From JBMYYR01 sp049609625 (lineage in GTDB: Bacteria; Bacteroidota; Bacteroidia; Flavobacteriales; CAJXXR01): a DNA stretch of 14,929 nucleotides. Positions 7,691 to 14,917 of this stretch are shown piece by piece (within the stretch, counting starts at the first letter, position 1; each line of letters starts with the position of its first letter). The position numbers and the translations under genes were made by a program. Location of the stretch: contig JBMYYR010000044.1 in the NCBI GenBank assembly GCA_049609625.1, positions 1 to 14,929 on the forward strand, written 5' to 3'. The notes under the pieces are model-generated. The model did not search any database. It saw only the letters and a program-made list of their open reading frames with translations, and was not told the origin of the DNA.

Positions 7691-7709
7691 TTTTTTAGAA
7701 ATAAATAAT

Positions 7710-7735
7710 TTTATAGCTTAAACTCAAGCTATAAA
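7710..7735. repeat. 10-bp hairpin in the tatD leader
   Basis: TTTATAGCTT (7710-7719) and AAGCTATAAA (7726-7735) are perfect complements around the loop AAACTC. On the minus strand it lies about 20 bases before the tatD GTG and over 100 bases after the panB stop. It is followed by an A/T mix rather than a clean T-run, so it may be a weak panB terminator, a leader hairpin, or a small dispersed repeat. Confidence 0.5.
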
Positions 7736-7826
7736 TTCCACAGTAGAGTGAGTTGAGGTTTTCTTATCATTTAAACTAAAATGAAAGACTTATTTATTTG
7801 ATTCACTTCATCTTACATTTTTTTTA

Positions 7827-7834
7827 CAAAGATA
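7827..7834 (-). promoter_or_regulatory. Putative -7 promoter box for tatD-tcdA
   Basis: The minus strand reads TATCTTTG from 7834 to 7827, an exact TAnnTTTG match, starting 7 bases after the panB stop (7842-7844). It implies a leader of about 130 bases before the tatD GTG. No clear TTG is seen at the usual spacing upstream. Confidence 0.45.
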
Positions 7835-7841
7835 AATTACG

Positions 7842-8660
7842 CTAATATTGCTCCTTCTCATTCGGAAAATCTAAAGACTTTATATCATCAACATAGCGTT
7901 TTACGGCGCCTGTCATATCATCATATAAATTAAGATAACGTCTCAAAAAACGTGGATTAAATTCATGGGTCATTCCAAACAAATCATGACTTACCAACAC
8001 CTGACCATCTACCCCACTTCCTGCGCCTATACCGATGGTCGGGATGTCTAAAGAAGCCGTAACTTCTGTAGCTAGTTTGGCTGGAATTTTCTCAAAAACC
8101 ACAGAAAAACAACCTAGTTCTTGGAGCAAAAGCGCATCTTCTTTTAGTTTGTTAGCTTCGGCCTCTTCTTTGGCACGCACGGTGTAGGTCCCGAATTTAT
8201 AAATAGATTGTGGCGTAAGTCCCAAATGGCCCATCACAGGAATTCCTGCCGACAGAATACGTTTGACAGATTCTGCAATTTCTAGCCCACCTTCAAGCTT
8301 AACCGCATGAGCACCAGACTCTTTCATAATTCTGATGGCAGACTGCAAGGCTTCTTTTGAATTTCCCTGATAAGAACCAAAAGGCAAATCGACCACCACC
8401 AAAGCCCGACTGACCGCCCGAACAACGCTAGAGGCATGGTAAATCATGTGATCTAAAGTCATCGGCAAAGTGGTTTCGTGGCCCGCCATAACATTCGATG
8501 CCGAATCGCCAACCAAAATGACATCAATATTGGCGTGGTCAATAATTTTTGCCATCGTATAATCGTAAGCCGTAAGCATACTGATTTTTTCTCCCTGAGC
8601 CTTCATTTCCTGAACGACGTTGGTGGTTACTTTTTTAAACTCTTTTTTGGCTACTGACAT
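7842..8660 (-). CDS. panB: 3-methyl-2-oxobutanoate hydroxymethyltransferase (ketopantoate hydroxymethyltransferase)
   Basis: This enzyme adds a hydroxymethyl group from 5,10-methylenetetrahydrofolate to alpha-ketoisovalerate, the first committed step to pantothenate and coenzyme A. The 272-residue length fits the family. All catalytic and Mg-binding positions of the E. coli enzyme are recognisable: Asp52 in VGDSASN, Asp91 in VVDLPFGSY, Lys121 and Glu123 in VKLEGG, His145 in MGHLGLTPQ, and Glu190 in VVFEKIP. The GIGAGSGVDGQVLV loop follows at 210-223. The start is ATG 8660-8658. It is transcribed alone or ahead of tatD-tcdA. Other pan genes are not in the window. Confidence 0.97.
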   Translation of the reverse strand: MSVAKKEFKKVTTNVVQEMKAQGEKISMLTAYDYTMAKIIDHANIDVILVGDSASNVMAGHETTLPMTLDHMIYHASSVVRAVSRALVVVDLPFGSYQGNSKEALQSAIRIMKESGAHAVKLEGGLEIAESVKRILSAGIPVMGHLGLTPQSIYKFGTYTVRAKEEAEANKLKEDALLLQELGCFSVVFEKIPAKLATEVTASLDIPTIGIGAGSGVDGQVLVSHDLFGMTHEFNPRFLRRYLNLYDDMTGAVKRYVDDIKSLDFPNEKEQY

Positions 8661-8771
8661 ATAGTTATAAATGTTGTTTTGTTTATGATTATACTTTCAA
8701 GAAAAATCCATCCACCCTAAGCTCTGTTAAAAAACAAGCGCACAGCTAATTTAGGCTTTAATTGAAGAACA

Positions 8772-8779
8772 CAAAGCTA
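8772..8779 (-). promoter_or_regulatory. Putative -7 promoter box for panB
   Basis: The minus strand reads TAGCTTTG from 8779 to 8772, matching TAnnTTTG. A TTTG on the same strand (8807-8804) lies 24 bases upstream, slightly more than the usual spacing. It would give a leader of roughly 100 bases before the panB ATG. Confidence 0.45.
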
Positions 8780-8789
8780 TAAAAATTTA

Positions 8790-8797
8790 TATATTTG
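8790..8797 (+). promoter_or_regulatory. Putative -7 promoter box for the lipoprotein gene at 8837
   Basis: TATATTTG matches TAnnTTTG and lies 39 bases before the ATG. A TTG at 8762-8764 is 25 bases upstream, just beyond the usual range. It stands back to back with the panB box, 10 bases apart. Confidence 0.5.
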
Positions 8798-8836
8798 TAA
8801 GCGCAAAAAAATCTGCACCATATTTATTCTCTTTTT

Positions 8837-9946
8837 ATGAAAAAAATCATTGCTTTATTTACTCTCGCCAGCCTTCTTTGGTCTTGTGATAACGACCTCG
8901 AAATCTACAGCGAAAATAGCGATTTGACCTATGTTTACGGTTTGTTAAATCCGGTAGAATCTGATCATTACGTCAGAGTTTTGAAAACGGTGCAGAAAGA
9001 ACCAGCCGATCTTAGTTTTGATGATTTATATTATACTGATGATGAAATTACGGTGTATTTGGATGAATTTAGCGGCAATAACTTAGTCAGTTCGATAGAG
9101 GCTACACCTATTATAGCTGAAGACAAAAAGGACGGCCCCTTCCCTGGTCCGAAACAGAAATATTATAAAATTCATCATGATGGACTTTATAAAAATCCAG
9201 AAAATCCCAATACGTTTAGTATCAGAGTTGAGAAACATTTCGGAGATGAGGAAATTATAACAAATAAAGAACCATTTAAGCTAGAGCCAAATTTAAATCA
9301 TCCAGCAAATGCCGATGACGCTTTGCACTTTTGGGTAGGCTCACTAAACACACCCAAGCCTTTTTCTTTGGCTTGGAGGCGCGCAAGTAAACAATCAGGA
9401 AGAGAAACTGCGGATTTGAATTTTTATTTTAGCGAAGAAAATTTGACAACCAACACTATTGACACCGTTTCGTTTAGCGTTAATCTCTACAACGACATCC
9501 CGACCAAAAGTGCAACAACCGTTAGCACGACAGTTTCGTTTACCGAGCTAGTTGCGAAAATAAAAAACGCATTAGGCAAAAGCGAAAGCAATATCAAACG
9601 ACAGTTCATCAATATGGAGAAAAATGCTGATAATCAGATTATTAGCAAAAGTGTTGATATTGATATCTGGGCAGCTTCTAATGAGTTGACTATTTACGAA
9701 TCGTTCTTATTTTCCAATGATGGCATCACGCAAGACAAACCAAACTATACCAATCTTGACAATGCTATTGGTTTGTTTTCATCGCGTTTTCACCTAAAAA
9801 CAAAAATCAACAAACCTTATTATTTATCACACAAAACTTTAGACTCTTTAGCTTGTATGTCCGAGTTGAGGGCTTATAATTTTTCTAAAGTTAGCCTAGG
9901 TAACGACACCATTCTCCATGACTCCAGCCCGAGTCGTTGCGACTAA
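8837..9946 (+). CDS. Uncharacterised lipoprotein, possibly DUF4249-like
   Basis: The 369-residue protein starts with a classic lipoprotein signal: MKK, a hydrophobic stretch, and the lipobox LLWSC with Cys17 as the lipidated residue. Asp18-Asn19-Asp20 follow, a polar context often seen in surface or outer-membrane lipoproteins of Bacteroidota. The mature part is rich in Asn, Asp, Ser and Thr and reads as alternating beta strands. Phrases such as YVYGLLNPVESDHYVRV (32-48) early and NLDNAIGLFSSRF late resemble the DUF4249 type of flavobacterial lipoproteins, but I recognise no enzymatic motif. It has its own promoter-like box and a strong terminator, so it appears to be a single-gene unit. Function is unknown; a cell-envelope role is an inference. 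Confidence 0.75.
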   Translation: MKKIIALFTLASLLWSCDNDLEIYSENSDLTYVYGLLNPVESDHYVRVLKTVQKEPADLSFDDLYYTDDEITVYLDEFSGNNLVSSIEATPIIAEDKKDGPFPGPKQKYYKIHHDGLYKNPENPNTFSIRVEKHFGDEEIITNKEPFKLEPNLNHPANADDALHFWVGSLNTPKPFSLAWRRASKQSGRETADLNFYFSEENLTTNTIDTVSFSVNLYNDIPTKSATTVSTTVSFTELVAKIKNALGKSESNIKRQFINMEKNADNQIISKSVDIDIWAASNELTIYESFLFSNDGITQDKPNYTNLDNAIGLFSSRFHLKTKINKPYYLSHKTLDSLACMSELRAYNFSKVSLGNDTILHDSSPSRCD

Positions 9947-9967
9947 ACAATGGTTTAAATGTTATAG

Positions 9968-10010
9968 AACGCCATTCAGAATTATGTTCTGAATGGCGTT
10001 TTTCGTTTTT
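9968..10010 (+). terminator. Strong intrinsic (Rho-independent) terminator
   Basis: A perfect 14-bp stem, AACGCCATTCAGAA (9968-9981) pairing with TTCTGAATGGCGTT (9987-10000), closes a 5-base loop (TTATG). It is followed by TTT CG TTTTT (10001-10010). It starts 21 bases after the stop of the lipoprotein gene and isolates it from the MCE gene cluster. Confidence 0.9.
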
Positions 10011-10107
10011 GAGGTTTCCATCATGCTTTCATAGCAAAATCATCAAAACATAGACTTCGCCCCTGTTCAATCTAAAGAAAATAACAGGGCAATTAAAAAT
10101 ATATCCT

Positions 10108-10115
10108 TACCTTTG
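10108..10115 (+). promoter_or_regulatory. Putative -7 promoter box for the MCE/iron-sulfur gene cluster
   Basis: TACCTTTG matches TAnnTTTG and lies 36 bases before the GTG start at 10152. It follows the terminator at 9968-10010, which fits the start of a new transcription unit. No convincing -33 element is seen. Confidence 0.55.
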
Positions 10116-10151
10116 TTCATTATCCAAAAACTAAAACAAAACTAAAACATA

Positions 10152-11039
10152 GTGAAGTTTAAAAAGGAATTTATAATAGGTCTTACCACCATTTTGGTTT
10201 GCGTTTCGGCTTATTTTGGTATTCGGTTTTTTCAGGGAAATAATCCTTTTGTTAATGCCAAAAACCATTATGCTATCTATCCAGAAATTAATAATTTACA
10301 AGTTGGTAATTCGGTCTTAATCAGCGGATTAAAAGTTGGTCAGGTAACCAATACGGCTTTGATTGAAGACGCAAGAGTTCGGGTTGATTTTAGTATAGAA
10401 AACAGCTATCCGATACCTGTAAATACCATTGCCGAAATCATTGAAAATGGATTAATGGGCGGTATGGCCATCAATCTAAATTTAGGAAATTCGAGCGAAA
10501 TTGCAGAACATGATATGCCATTTTCGGGAGAATTACAAGACGGATTATTTACCAAAGTAGGCAAACAACTCGAGCCATTGAGCGAGCAAAGTGGCGCATT
10601 TATGGTAAAATTCGATTCACTTTTGGCTGTTTACACACGTTTGGGCGAACATCTCGATCAAAAAATCGAAAATTTGGAGCTTCAGCAAACCTTGACTAGC
10701 TTTCAGACCCTTGCCAACAATCTGCAAGAAACCAGCTTGGTAGCCAAACAAGCTATGAGTGCTATGAATTCTAAGGTTGATTCGCTGAATATCAATCAAA
10801 TAAATGCACTAACAAACCATGTTGATGCCTTGGTGCTCAACACCAATACGCTTATCGAAACGATGCAAAATGAAGATGGTAGCCTCCATAAACTAATGAC
10901 GGATTCTACACTTTATCAAAACTTTACAGCATCTGGAGCAGAATTAGAACACTTACTTCGCGACCTAAGAGAACATCCGAAACGCTATGTGCATTTCTCG
11001 GTTTTCGGAAAAAAAGACAAGAATAAATCATCAGATTAA
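10152..11039 (+). CDS. MlaD/MCE family lipid-transport protein
   Basis: The 295-residue protein has one N-terminal membrane anchor (about 8-28) and then an MCE domain (about 36-115) with the usual wording: YPEINNLQVGNSVLISGLKVGQV, and later IIENGLMGGMAINLNLG. The rest (135-275) is helical with heptad-like Leu spacing. MCE proteins form hexameric rings that carry phospholipids across the periplasm with an MlaE permease and MlaF ATPase. Neither partner is visible here, so they must be encoded elsewhere. The C-terminus is basic (KKDKNKSSD). The start is a GTG at 10152, chosen because no ATG lies between it and the promoter region in this frame and the anchor begins at once. The next gene follows after 23 bases. 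Confidence 0.88.
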   Translation: MKFKKEFIIGLTTILVCVSAYFGIRFFQGNNPFVNAKNHYAIYPEINNLQVGNSVLISGLKVGQVTNTALIEDARVRVDFSIENSYPIPVNTIAEIIENGLMGGMAINLNLGNSSEIAEHDMPFSGELQDGLFTKVGKQLEPLSEQSGAFMVKFDSLLAVYTRLGEHLDQKIENLELQQTLTSFQTLANNLQETSLVAKQAMSAMNSKVDSLNINQINALTNHVDALVLNTNTLIETMQNEDGSLHKLMTDSTLYQNFTASGAELEHLLRDLREHPKRYVHFSVFGKKDKNKSSD

Positions 11040-11062
11040 AACGACATTAAACTAACCTTTCA

Positions 11063-12418
11063 ATGGCTATAATTTCACAACTTATTTTTGCTTTATGCCT
11101 CGGCGTAGCTTTTTATTTTTTTGCAAAAAACATCAAACGTATTCGTCGAAATATTTCTTTGGGAAAAGACATCGACCGTTCTGACAGACCCAAAGACCGC
11201 TGGAAAACCATGGCTCGGGTAGCTTTGGGGCAAAGTAAAATGACCAAACGCCCCGTTGCTGGCTTTCTACATATTTTGGTTTATGTAGGTTTTGTGCTGA
11301 TCAACATCGAAGTTCTCGAAATTTGTCTTGATGGACTTTTCGGAACACACCGATTATTTCACGCTTTGGGCGGACTTTACGAAGTATTAATTGGTGCTTT
11401 CGAGATTTTAGCCTTTTTAGTTTTGGTGGCTTGTGTTTTGTTTTTTATCCGAAGAAACATCCTGAAAGTCAAGCGATTGAATATGAAAGAAATGGAAGGT
11501 TGGCCAAAAAATGACGCCAATCTCATTCTGATTATGGAAATTGTATTGATGTCGGCATTGTTGATTATGAATGCTTCCGATCAGCTTTTGGCAAGTCGTG
11601 GTATTGAGCCTTACCTCAGTTTGAATGGCTTACCAATTAGCGATGTTTTAGCTGGCATGTTAGATGGTTTTTCTAACAATAGTTTGATGATTATTGAACG
11701 CACAACGTGGTGGATTCACATTCTTGGCATCCTCTTTTTCCTCAATTACATCATCTATTCCAAACACTTACACATTGCTTTTGCCTTTCCGAATACCTAT
11801 TATTCTAAACTAGAACCAAAGGGCGAATTAGACAATTTAGAAGCCGTAACCAATGAGGTTAAGATGATGATGGATCCTGATGCCGACCCGTTTGCAGCTC
11901 CCGATGAATCAGCAACTGAAGAGACACCAGGCGTGTTTGGAGCAAAAGATGCAACTGACCTGAATTGGGTACAATTGATGAATGCCTACACCTGTACCGA
12001 ATGTGGTCGATGTACTTCCGAATGTCCTGCAAATCAGACAGGTAAATTACTTTCTCCTCGAAAAATCATGATGGATACTCGAGATCGAATCGAGGAAATT
12101 GGAGCTAATATCGACAAACATGGAGCTGACCATCAAGACAATAAATCACTTTTAGACGATTATATTAGTCGAGAAGAACTTTGGGCTTGTACATCTTGTA
12201 ATGCCTGTACGGAAGCTTGTCCGGTGAACATCGATCCGCTGTCTATCATTGTTGACTTACGTCGATATTTGGTGATGGAAGAATCGGCGGCACCAACCGA
12301 ATTGAACCTGATGTTCAATAACATAGAAAACAATGGCGCACCTTGGCAAATGCCAGCAAGCGACAGATTAAATTGGGCTGATGAACTCCAGTCTGAACAA
12401 AACACTGAAGAATCTTAA
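11063..12418 (+). CDS. Membrane-bound 4Fe-4S ferredoxin-type protein (HdrC/GlpC-like with membrane domain)
   Basis: The 451-residue protein joins an integral membrane part with an iron-sulfur part. Predicted spans lie near 4-22, 66-90, 103-129, 152-171 and 215-235. His70, His100, His219, His235 and His237 lie within or near them and could ligate heme, as in NarI-like cytochromes; that is an inference. Two complete 4Fe-4S motifs follow: Cys311, 314, 317, 321 and Cys376, 379, 382, 386, each ending in CP. The family is related to heterodisulfide reductase and GlpC subunits that pass electrons between quinone and a soluble donor. The next gene, encoding a CCG-domain protein, starts 5 bases after the stop, so the two probably form one complex. 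The electron donor is not known. Confidence 0.88.
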   Translation: MAIISQLIFALCLGVAFYFFAKNIKRIRRNISLGKDIDRSDRPKDRWKTMARVALGQSKMTKRPVAGFLHILVYVGFVLINIEVLEICLDGLFGTHRLFHALGGLYEVLIGAFEILAFLVLVACVLFFIRRNILKVKRLNMKEMEGWPKNDANLILIMEIVLMSALLIMNASDQLLASRGIEPYLSLNGLPISDVLAGMLDGFSNNSLMIIERTTWWIHILGILFFLNYIIYSKHLHIAFAFPNTYYSKLEPKGELDNLEAVTNEVKMMMDPDADPFAAPDESATEETPGVFGAKDATDLNWVQLMNAYTCTECGRCTSECPANQTGKLLSPRKIMMDTRDRIEEIGANIDKHGADHQDNKSLLDDYISREELWACTSCNACTEACPVNIDPLSIIVDLRRYLVMEESAAPTELNLMFNNIENNGAPWQMPASDRLNWADELQSEQNTEES

Positions 12419-12423
12419 ACGAT

Positions 12424-13212
12424 ATGAACGGAATCAAGATACCAACAATGGCGCAAATGGCGAGCGAAGGCAAATTGCCCGAAGTCCTTTTTTGGGTAGG
12501 CTGCGCAGGAAGTTTCGACGAAAGAGCCAAAAAAATAACCAAAGCATTTGTTAAAATTTTAAACCACGCCGAAGTGAGCTTTGCGGTTTTGGGAACAGAA
12601 GAAAACTGTACTGGAGATCCTGCCAAACGTGCGGGGAATGAGTTTTTGTTTCAAATGCAAGCCATGATGAACATTGAAACTCTGAACGCCTACGAGATCA
12701 AAAAAGTGGTAACGGCTTGTCCGCATTGTTTCAATACCTTGAAAAACGAATATCCTAAATTGGGCGGTGCTTATGAAGTGATTCACCACACCGAATTGAT
12801 TCAGGAATTGATTGATAAAGGAAAAATTTCTATTGAAGGCGGTTCATTTAAAGGTAAAAAAATAACCTATCACGATCCTTGTTATTTGGGTCGAGCGAAT
12901 GAGGTTTACGAAGCACCACGTCAGATTTTATCAAAACTAGATGCCGAGCTTAAAGAAATGAAACGTTGCCGATCTAAAGGTTTGTGCTGTGGCGCAGGTG
13001 GTGCTCAGATGTTTAAAGAACCAGAAAAAGGCAACAAAGACATCAATGTAGAACGAACCGAGGAAGCCATAGAAACCAAAGCCGACATCATTGCAACGGG
13101 CTGTCCGTTTTGCAACACCATGATGACCGACGGTGTGAAAGCCAAAGAAAAAGAAGCCGCAGTTGCCGTTTACGACATTGCCGAACTTATTGCTCAAGCT
13201 CAAGATTTATAA
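12424..13212 (+). CDS. CCG-domain iron-sulfur protein (HdrB/LutA-like)
   Basis: The 262-residue protein has two cysteine-rich repeats of the CCG (DUF224) type found in HdrB, GlpC and LutA. Repeat one has Cys27 in WVGCAG, Cys62 in ENCTGDPA and Cys99/Cys102 in ACPHC. Repeat two has Cys153 in DPCYLG, Cys188-Cys189 in LCCGAGG and Cys227/Cys230 in GCPFC. Repeat one thus has a single Cys where repeat two has CC, so only repeat two has the full ligand set for an unusual iron-sulfur cluster. The protein is soluble and would dock to the membrane iron-sulfur protein encoded 5 bases upstream, forming an HdrBC-like redox unit. The substrate, whether disulfide, hydroxyacid or electron-transfer flavoprotein, cannot be told. 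The next gene begins 3 bases after the stop. Confidence 0.9.
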   Translation: MNGIKIPTMAQMASEGKLPEVLFWVGCAGSFDERAKKITKAFVKILNHAEVSFAVLGTEENCTGDPAKRAGNEFLFQMQAMMNIETLNAYEIKKVVTACPHCFNTLKNEYPKLGGAYEVIHHTELIQELIDKGKISIEGGSFKGKKITYHDPCYLGRANEVYEAPRQILSKLDAELKEMKRCRSKGLCCGAGGAQMFKEPEKGNKDINVERTEEAIETKADIIATGCPFCNTMMTDGVKAKEKEAAVAVYDIAELIAQAQDL

Positions 13213-13215
13213 GCC

Positions 13216-13701
13216 ATGTTTGTACCTTATTCTAGTCTTTCCGATGCCTCGGATGTTTGGCTATATTTTGCTGATAGACCTTTAGATTCGGATGAAATTT
13301 CTGTTTTAGAAAGTCAGGCAAAAACGCTTTGCGAAAACTGGGCGGTTCATGGTTCTCCTTTAAATAGTTCGTTTCAACTTATTCATAATCAGCTACTTGT
13401 TTTATTTTCTGAAAAAGACGAACAACAAGCTTCTGGCTGTTCCATAGATTCTAGTGTGCGTGCTGTTCAATCGATTGGGCAAGTGTTGAATGTTGATTTT
13501 TTTAACCGATGGAATGTGTATTTAGACCATGAAAACGGACTAAAAGCCATCCATATTAATAAACTGAAAAAAGCCGTTTTGGCAGGAGAAATTGAGGGCG
13601 ATGTACAGGTGTACAAACCCAATTTGGCTTCCAAAGCTGAGTTTGAAACTCAAGCCAAACAAGCTGTTTCTGCTTTTTTAGGTTTAGAAAAATCAATCTA
13701 A
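13216..13701 (+). CDS. Small conserved flavobacterial protein of unknown function (often labelled 'ABC transporter ATPase')
   Basis: The 161-residue protein starts MFVPYSSLSDASDVWLY and contains SGCSIDSSVRAVQSIG (73-88). Both resemble a protein I recall from many Flavobacteriia, where databases often name it an ABC transporter ATPase. The sequence itself has no Walker A (GxxGxGKS), no LSGGQ signature and no Walker B, so that name is not supported here. There is no signal peptide and no membrane span; it looks like a small cytosolic alpha/beta protein. Cys75 in the SGCSID motif is its most notable conserved-looking residue. It lies 3 bases after the CCG-protein gene and is probably translated from the same mRNA, which suggests, but does not show, a link to that redox pair. 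Confidence 0.75.
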   Translation: MFVPYSSLSDASDVWLYFADRPLDSDEISVLESQAKTLCENWAVHGSPLNSSFQLIHNQLLVLFSEKDEQQASGCSIDSSVRAVQSIGQVLNVDFFNRWNVYLDHENGLKAIHINKLKKAVLAGEIEGDVQVYKPNLASKAEFETQAKQAVSAFLGLEKSI

Positions 13702-13780
13702 TTTCCCATCAGCGACAATAAGCCCACTAAAATTACGTTTCTAAAGAAGTTCTAAGCTTAATCCAACAGCTTTTTTGTTT

Positions 13781-14824
13781 ATGAAAAATCATTTTTTTGC
13801 TTTCTTTTTTTGTTTTTCGGTTTTGAGTTTTGCTCAAACTGGAGGAACTTCTTTCGCTGTACTCAATCAAAATTTTGATGCCCGAAGCATAGCCCTTGGT
13901 GGCAATGCGATGCTGGCTTGGGATGCAGGAGTAGGAAAAGCGCTTTGGAATCCGGCTTTGCTCAACAAAGAGATGTACAATCGGTTTAGTTACGACCACA
14001 CCACTTATCCAGCTTCCATTCAGCTCAATCAATTGTCATACTCGCGTTGGAATTCTAAATTAGAAATTCAACAGAGCTATTCCATCCAGCAAGCCAGCTA
14101 TGGCGACATGAAACGGACTTTAGAAAATGGTGTTGTGGAAGGTGAATTTACACCCAGAGATTTAATTTTTCAGGCCGGAGCTTCCAAAAAACTAAATGAA
14201 CTTTTGCAAATAGGTGTTCAACCCAAATTTATTTTTTCTGATCTTGGAGATTACTCATCTACAGGATTTTATATGGATTTTTCAGGAGTTTATACCTCCA
14301 AAAACGAACGTGTATTAGCTAGTGTTTTAGTTCGAAATGCAGGTTTTGTACTTTCCAAATTTTCAGAAAACACCACGTATGCCTCTCCGCTCGAAATACA
14401 GATGTCGGTCAGTAACCGCTTTGAACACATGCCTTTGCGTTGGATGATAAGTTTGGAGCAAATTCAGGACCCGATTCTAAACTACGAAAACGATCCTAAA
14501 TTCATTAATATCAATAGTTTAGAAAACGAAACCACCATAGAAACACCAAGCTTTACCAACAAAGTGATGCGGCACATTAGCGTTGGTGCCGAATTGCTAT
14601 TCTCGGAGCATTTCCATTTCAACTTTGGCTACGATTTCGGCAGACGCCAAGAACTTTCGGTCAAAGATTTTGAAAAAACCACAGGTATTTCGTGGGGATT
14701 CGCCATGAAAATCTCAAAATTCAACCTCAGATACGCCCGCTCAGCCTACCATCCTTCTGGGCCAATTTCTTCTATCCATCTTAGTTTCAATCTTAATGAT
14801 TTTAAGAAGAAACGCACGATTTGA
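13781..14824 (+). CDS. porQ: Type IX secretion system protein PorQ
   Basis: The 347-residue protein has a signal peptide (about 1-19, ending SFAQ) and then the typical PorQ opening QTGGTSFAVLNQNFDARSIA, with ALGGNAM and ALWNPALLNKEM shortly after. Repeated short strands, LVRNAG, HISVGAELLF and a C-terminal SSIHLSFNLND, fit an outer-membrane beta-barrel of the PorV/PorQ type. In Porphyromonas gingivalis PorQ belongs to the PorU-PorV-PorQ-PorZ attachment complex that processes and anchors type IX cargo on the cell surface. The presence of PorQ implies that this organism has a type IX system, whose other parts are not in the window. The start is the ATG at 13781; an in-frame TTG two codons upstream is rejected because the ATG is followed by a normal signal peptide. 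Confidence 0.92.
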   Translation: MKNHFFAFFFCFSVLSFAQTGGTSFAVLNQNFDARSIALGGNAMLAWDAGVGKALWNPALLNKEMYNRFSYDHTTYPASIQLNQLSYSRWNSKLEIQQSYSIQQASYGDMKRTLENGVVEGEFTPRDLIFQAGASKKLNELLQIGVQPKFIFSDLGDYSSTGFYMDFSGVYTSKNERVLASVLVRNAGFVLSKFSENTTYASPLEIQMSVSNRFEHMPLRWMISLEQIQDPILNYENDPKFININSLENETTIETPSFTNKVMRHISVGAELLFSEHFHFNFGYDFGRRQELSVKDFEKTTGISWGFAMKISKFNLRYARSAYHPSGPISSIHLSFNLNDFKKKRTI

Positions 14825-14847
14825 TTTATCAGATTTTTTCCGTTAAA

Positions 14848-14868
14848 CGTTTATAACCGTTATAAACG
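14848..14868. repeat. 21-bp perfect palindrome downstream of porQ
   Basis: CGTTTATAAC (14848-14857) and GTTATAAACG (14859-14868) are exact reverse complements around a central C (14858). It begins 23 bases after the porQ stop. No T-run follows, so an intrinsic terminator is unlikely. The tight two-fold symmetry resembles an operator for a dimeric DNA-binding protein acting on a gene beyond the right edge. Confidence 0.5.
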
Positions 14869-14909
14869 ACTAGCTGATTATTTAATTCATTATCAGGAAA
14901 TTGAACATT

Positions 14910-14917
14910 TAGATTTG
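14910..14917 (+). promoter_or_regulatory. Possible -7 promoter box for a gene beyond the right edge
   Basis: TAGATTTG matches TAnnTTTG and lies 12 bases before the window end, 41 bases after the palindrome at 14848-14868. No upstream TTG at the normal distance is found and the downstream gene is not visible. Confidence 0.35.

Noticed and set aside
7300..7698. 132-codon plus-strand frame opposite the TatD gene
   Set aside because: The minus strand encodes a full TatD-type ligand set here; the plus-strand translation shows no family resemblance and begins inside the gene.
9920..9944. Overlapping GACTC/GAGTC and AGTCG/CGACT inverted repeats at the end of the lipoprotein gene
   Set aside because: The arms are only five bases, they lie in coding sequence, and the strong terminator just downstream accounts for 3' end formation.
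12315..12626. 103-codon minus-strand frame across the junction of the two iron-sulfur genes
   Set aside because: It runs against two well-supported genes and has no recognisable motif; the codons of the plus-strand proteins explain it.
13734..13741. TACGTTTC as a promoter for porQ
   Set aside because: The last base of the TAnnTTTG box is wrong and no upstream TTG supports it, so porQ may be transcribed from the upstream cluster or from an unseen promoter.
13775..13780. TTG start adding two residues to PorQ
   Set aside because: ATG 13781 follows at once and begins a normal signal peptide (MKNHFF).
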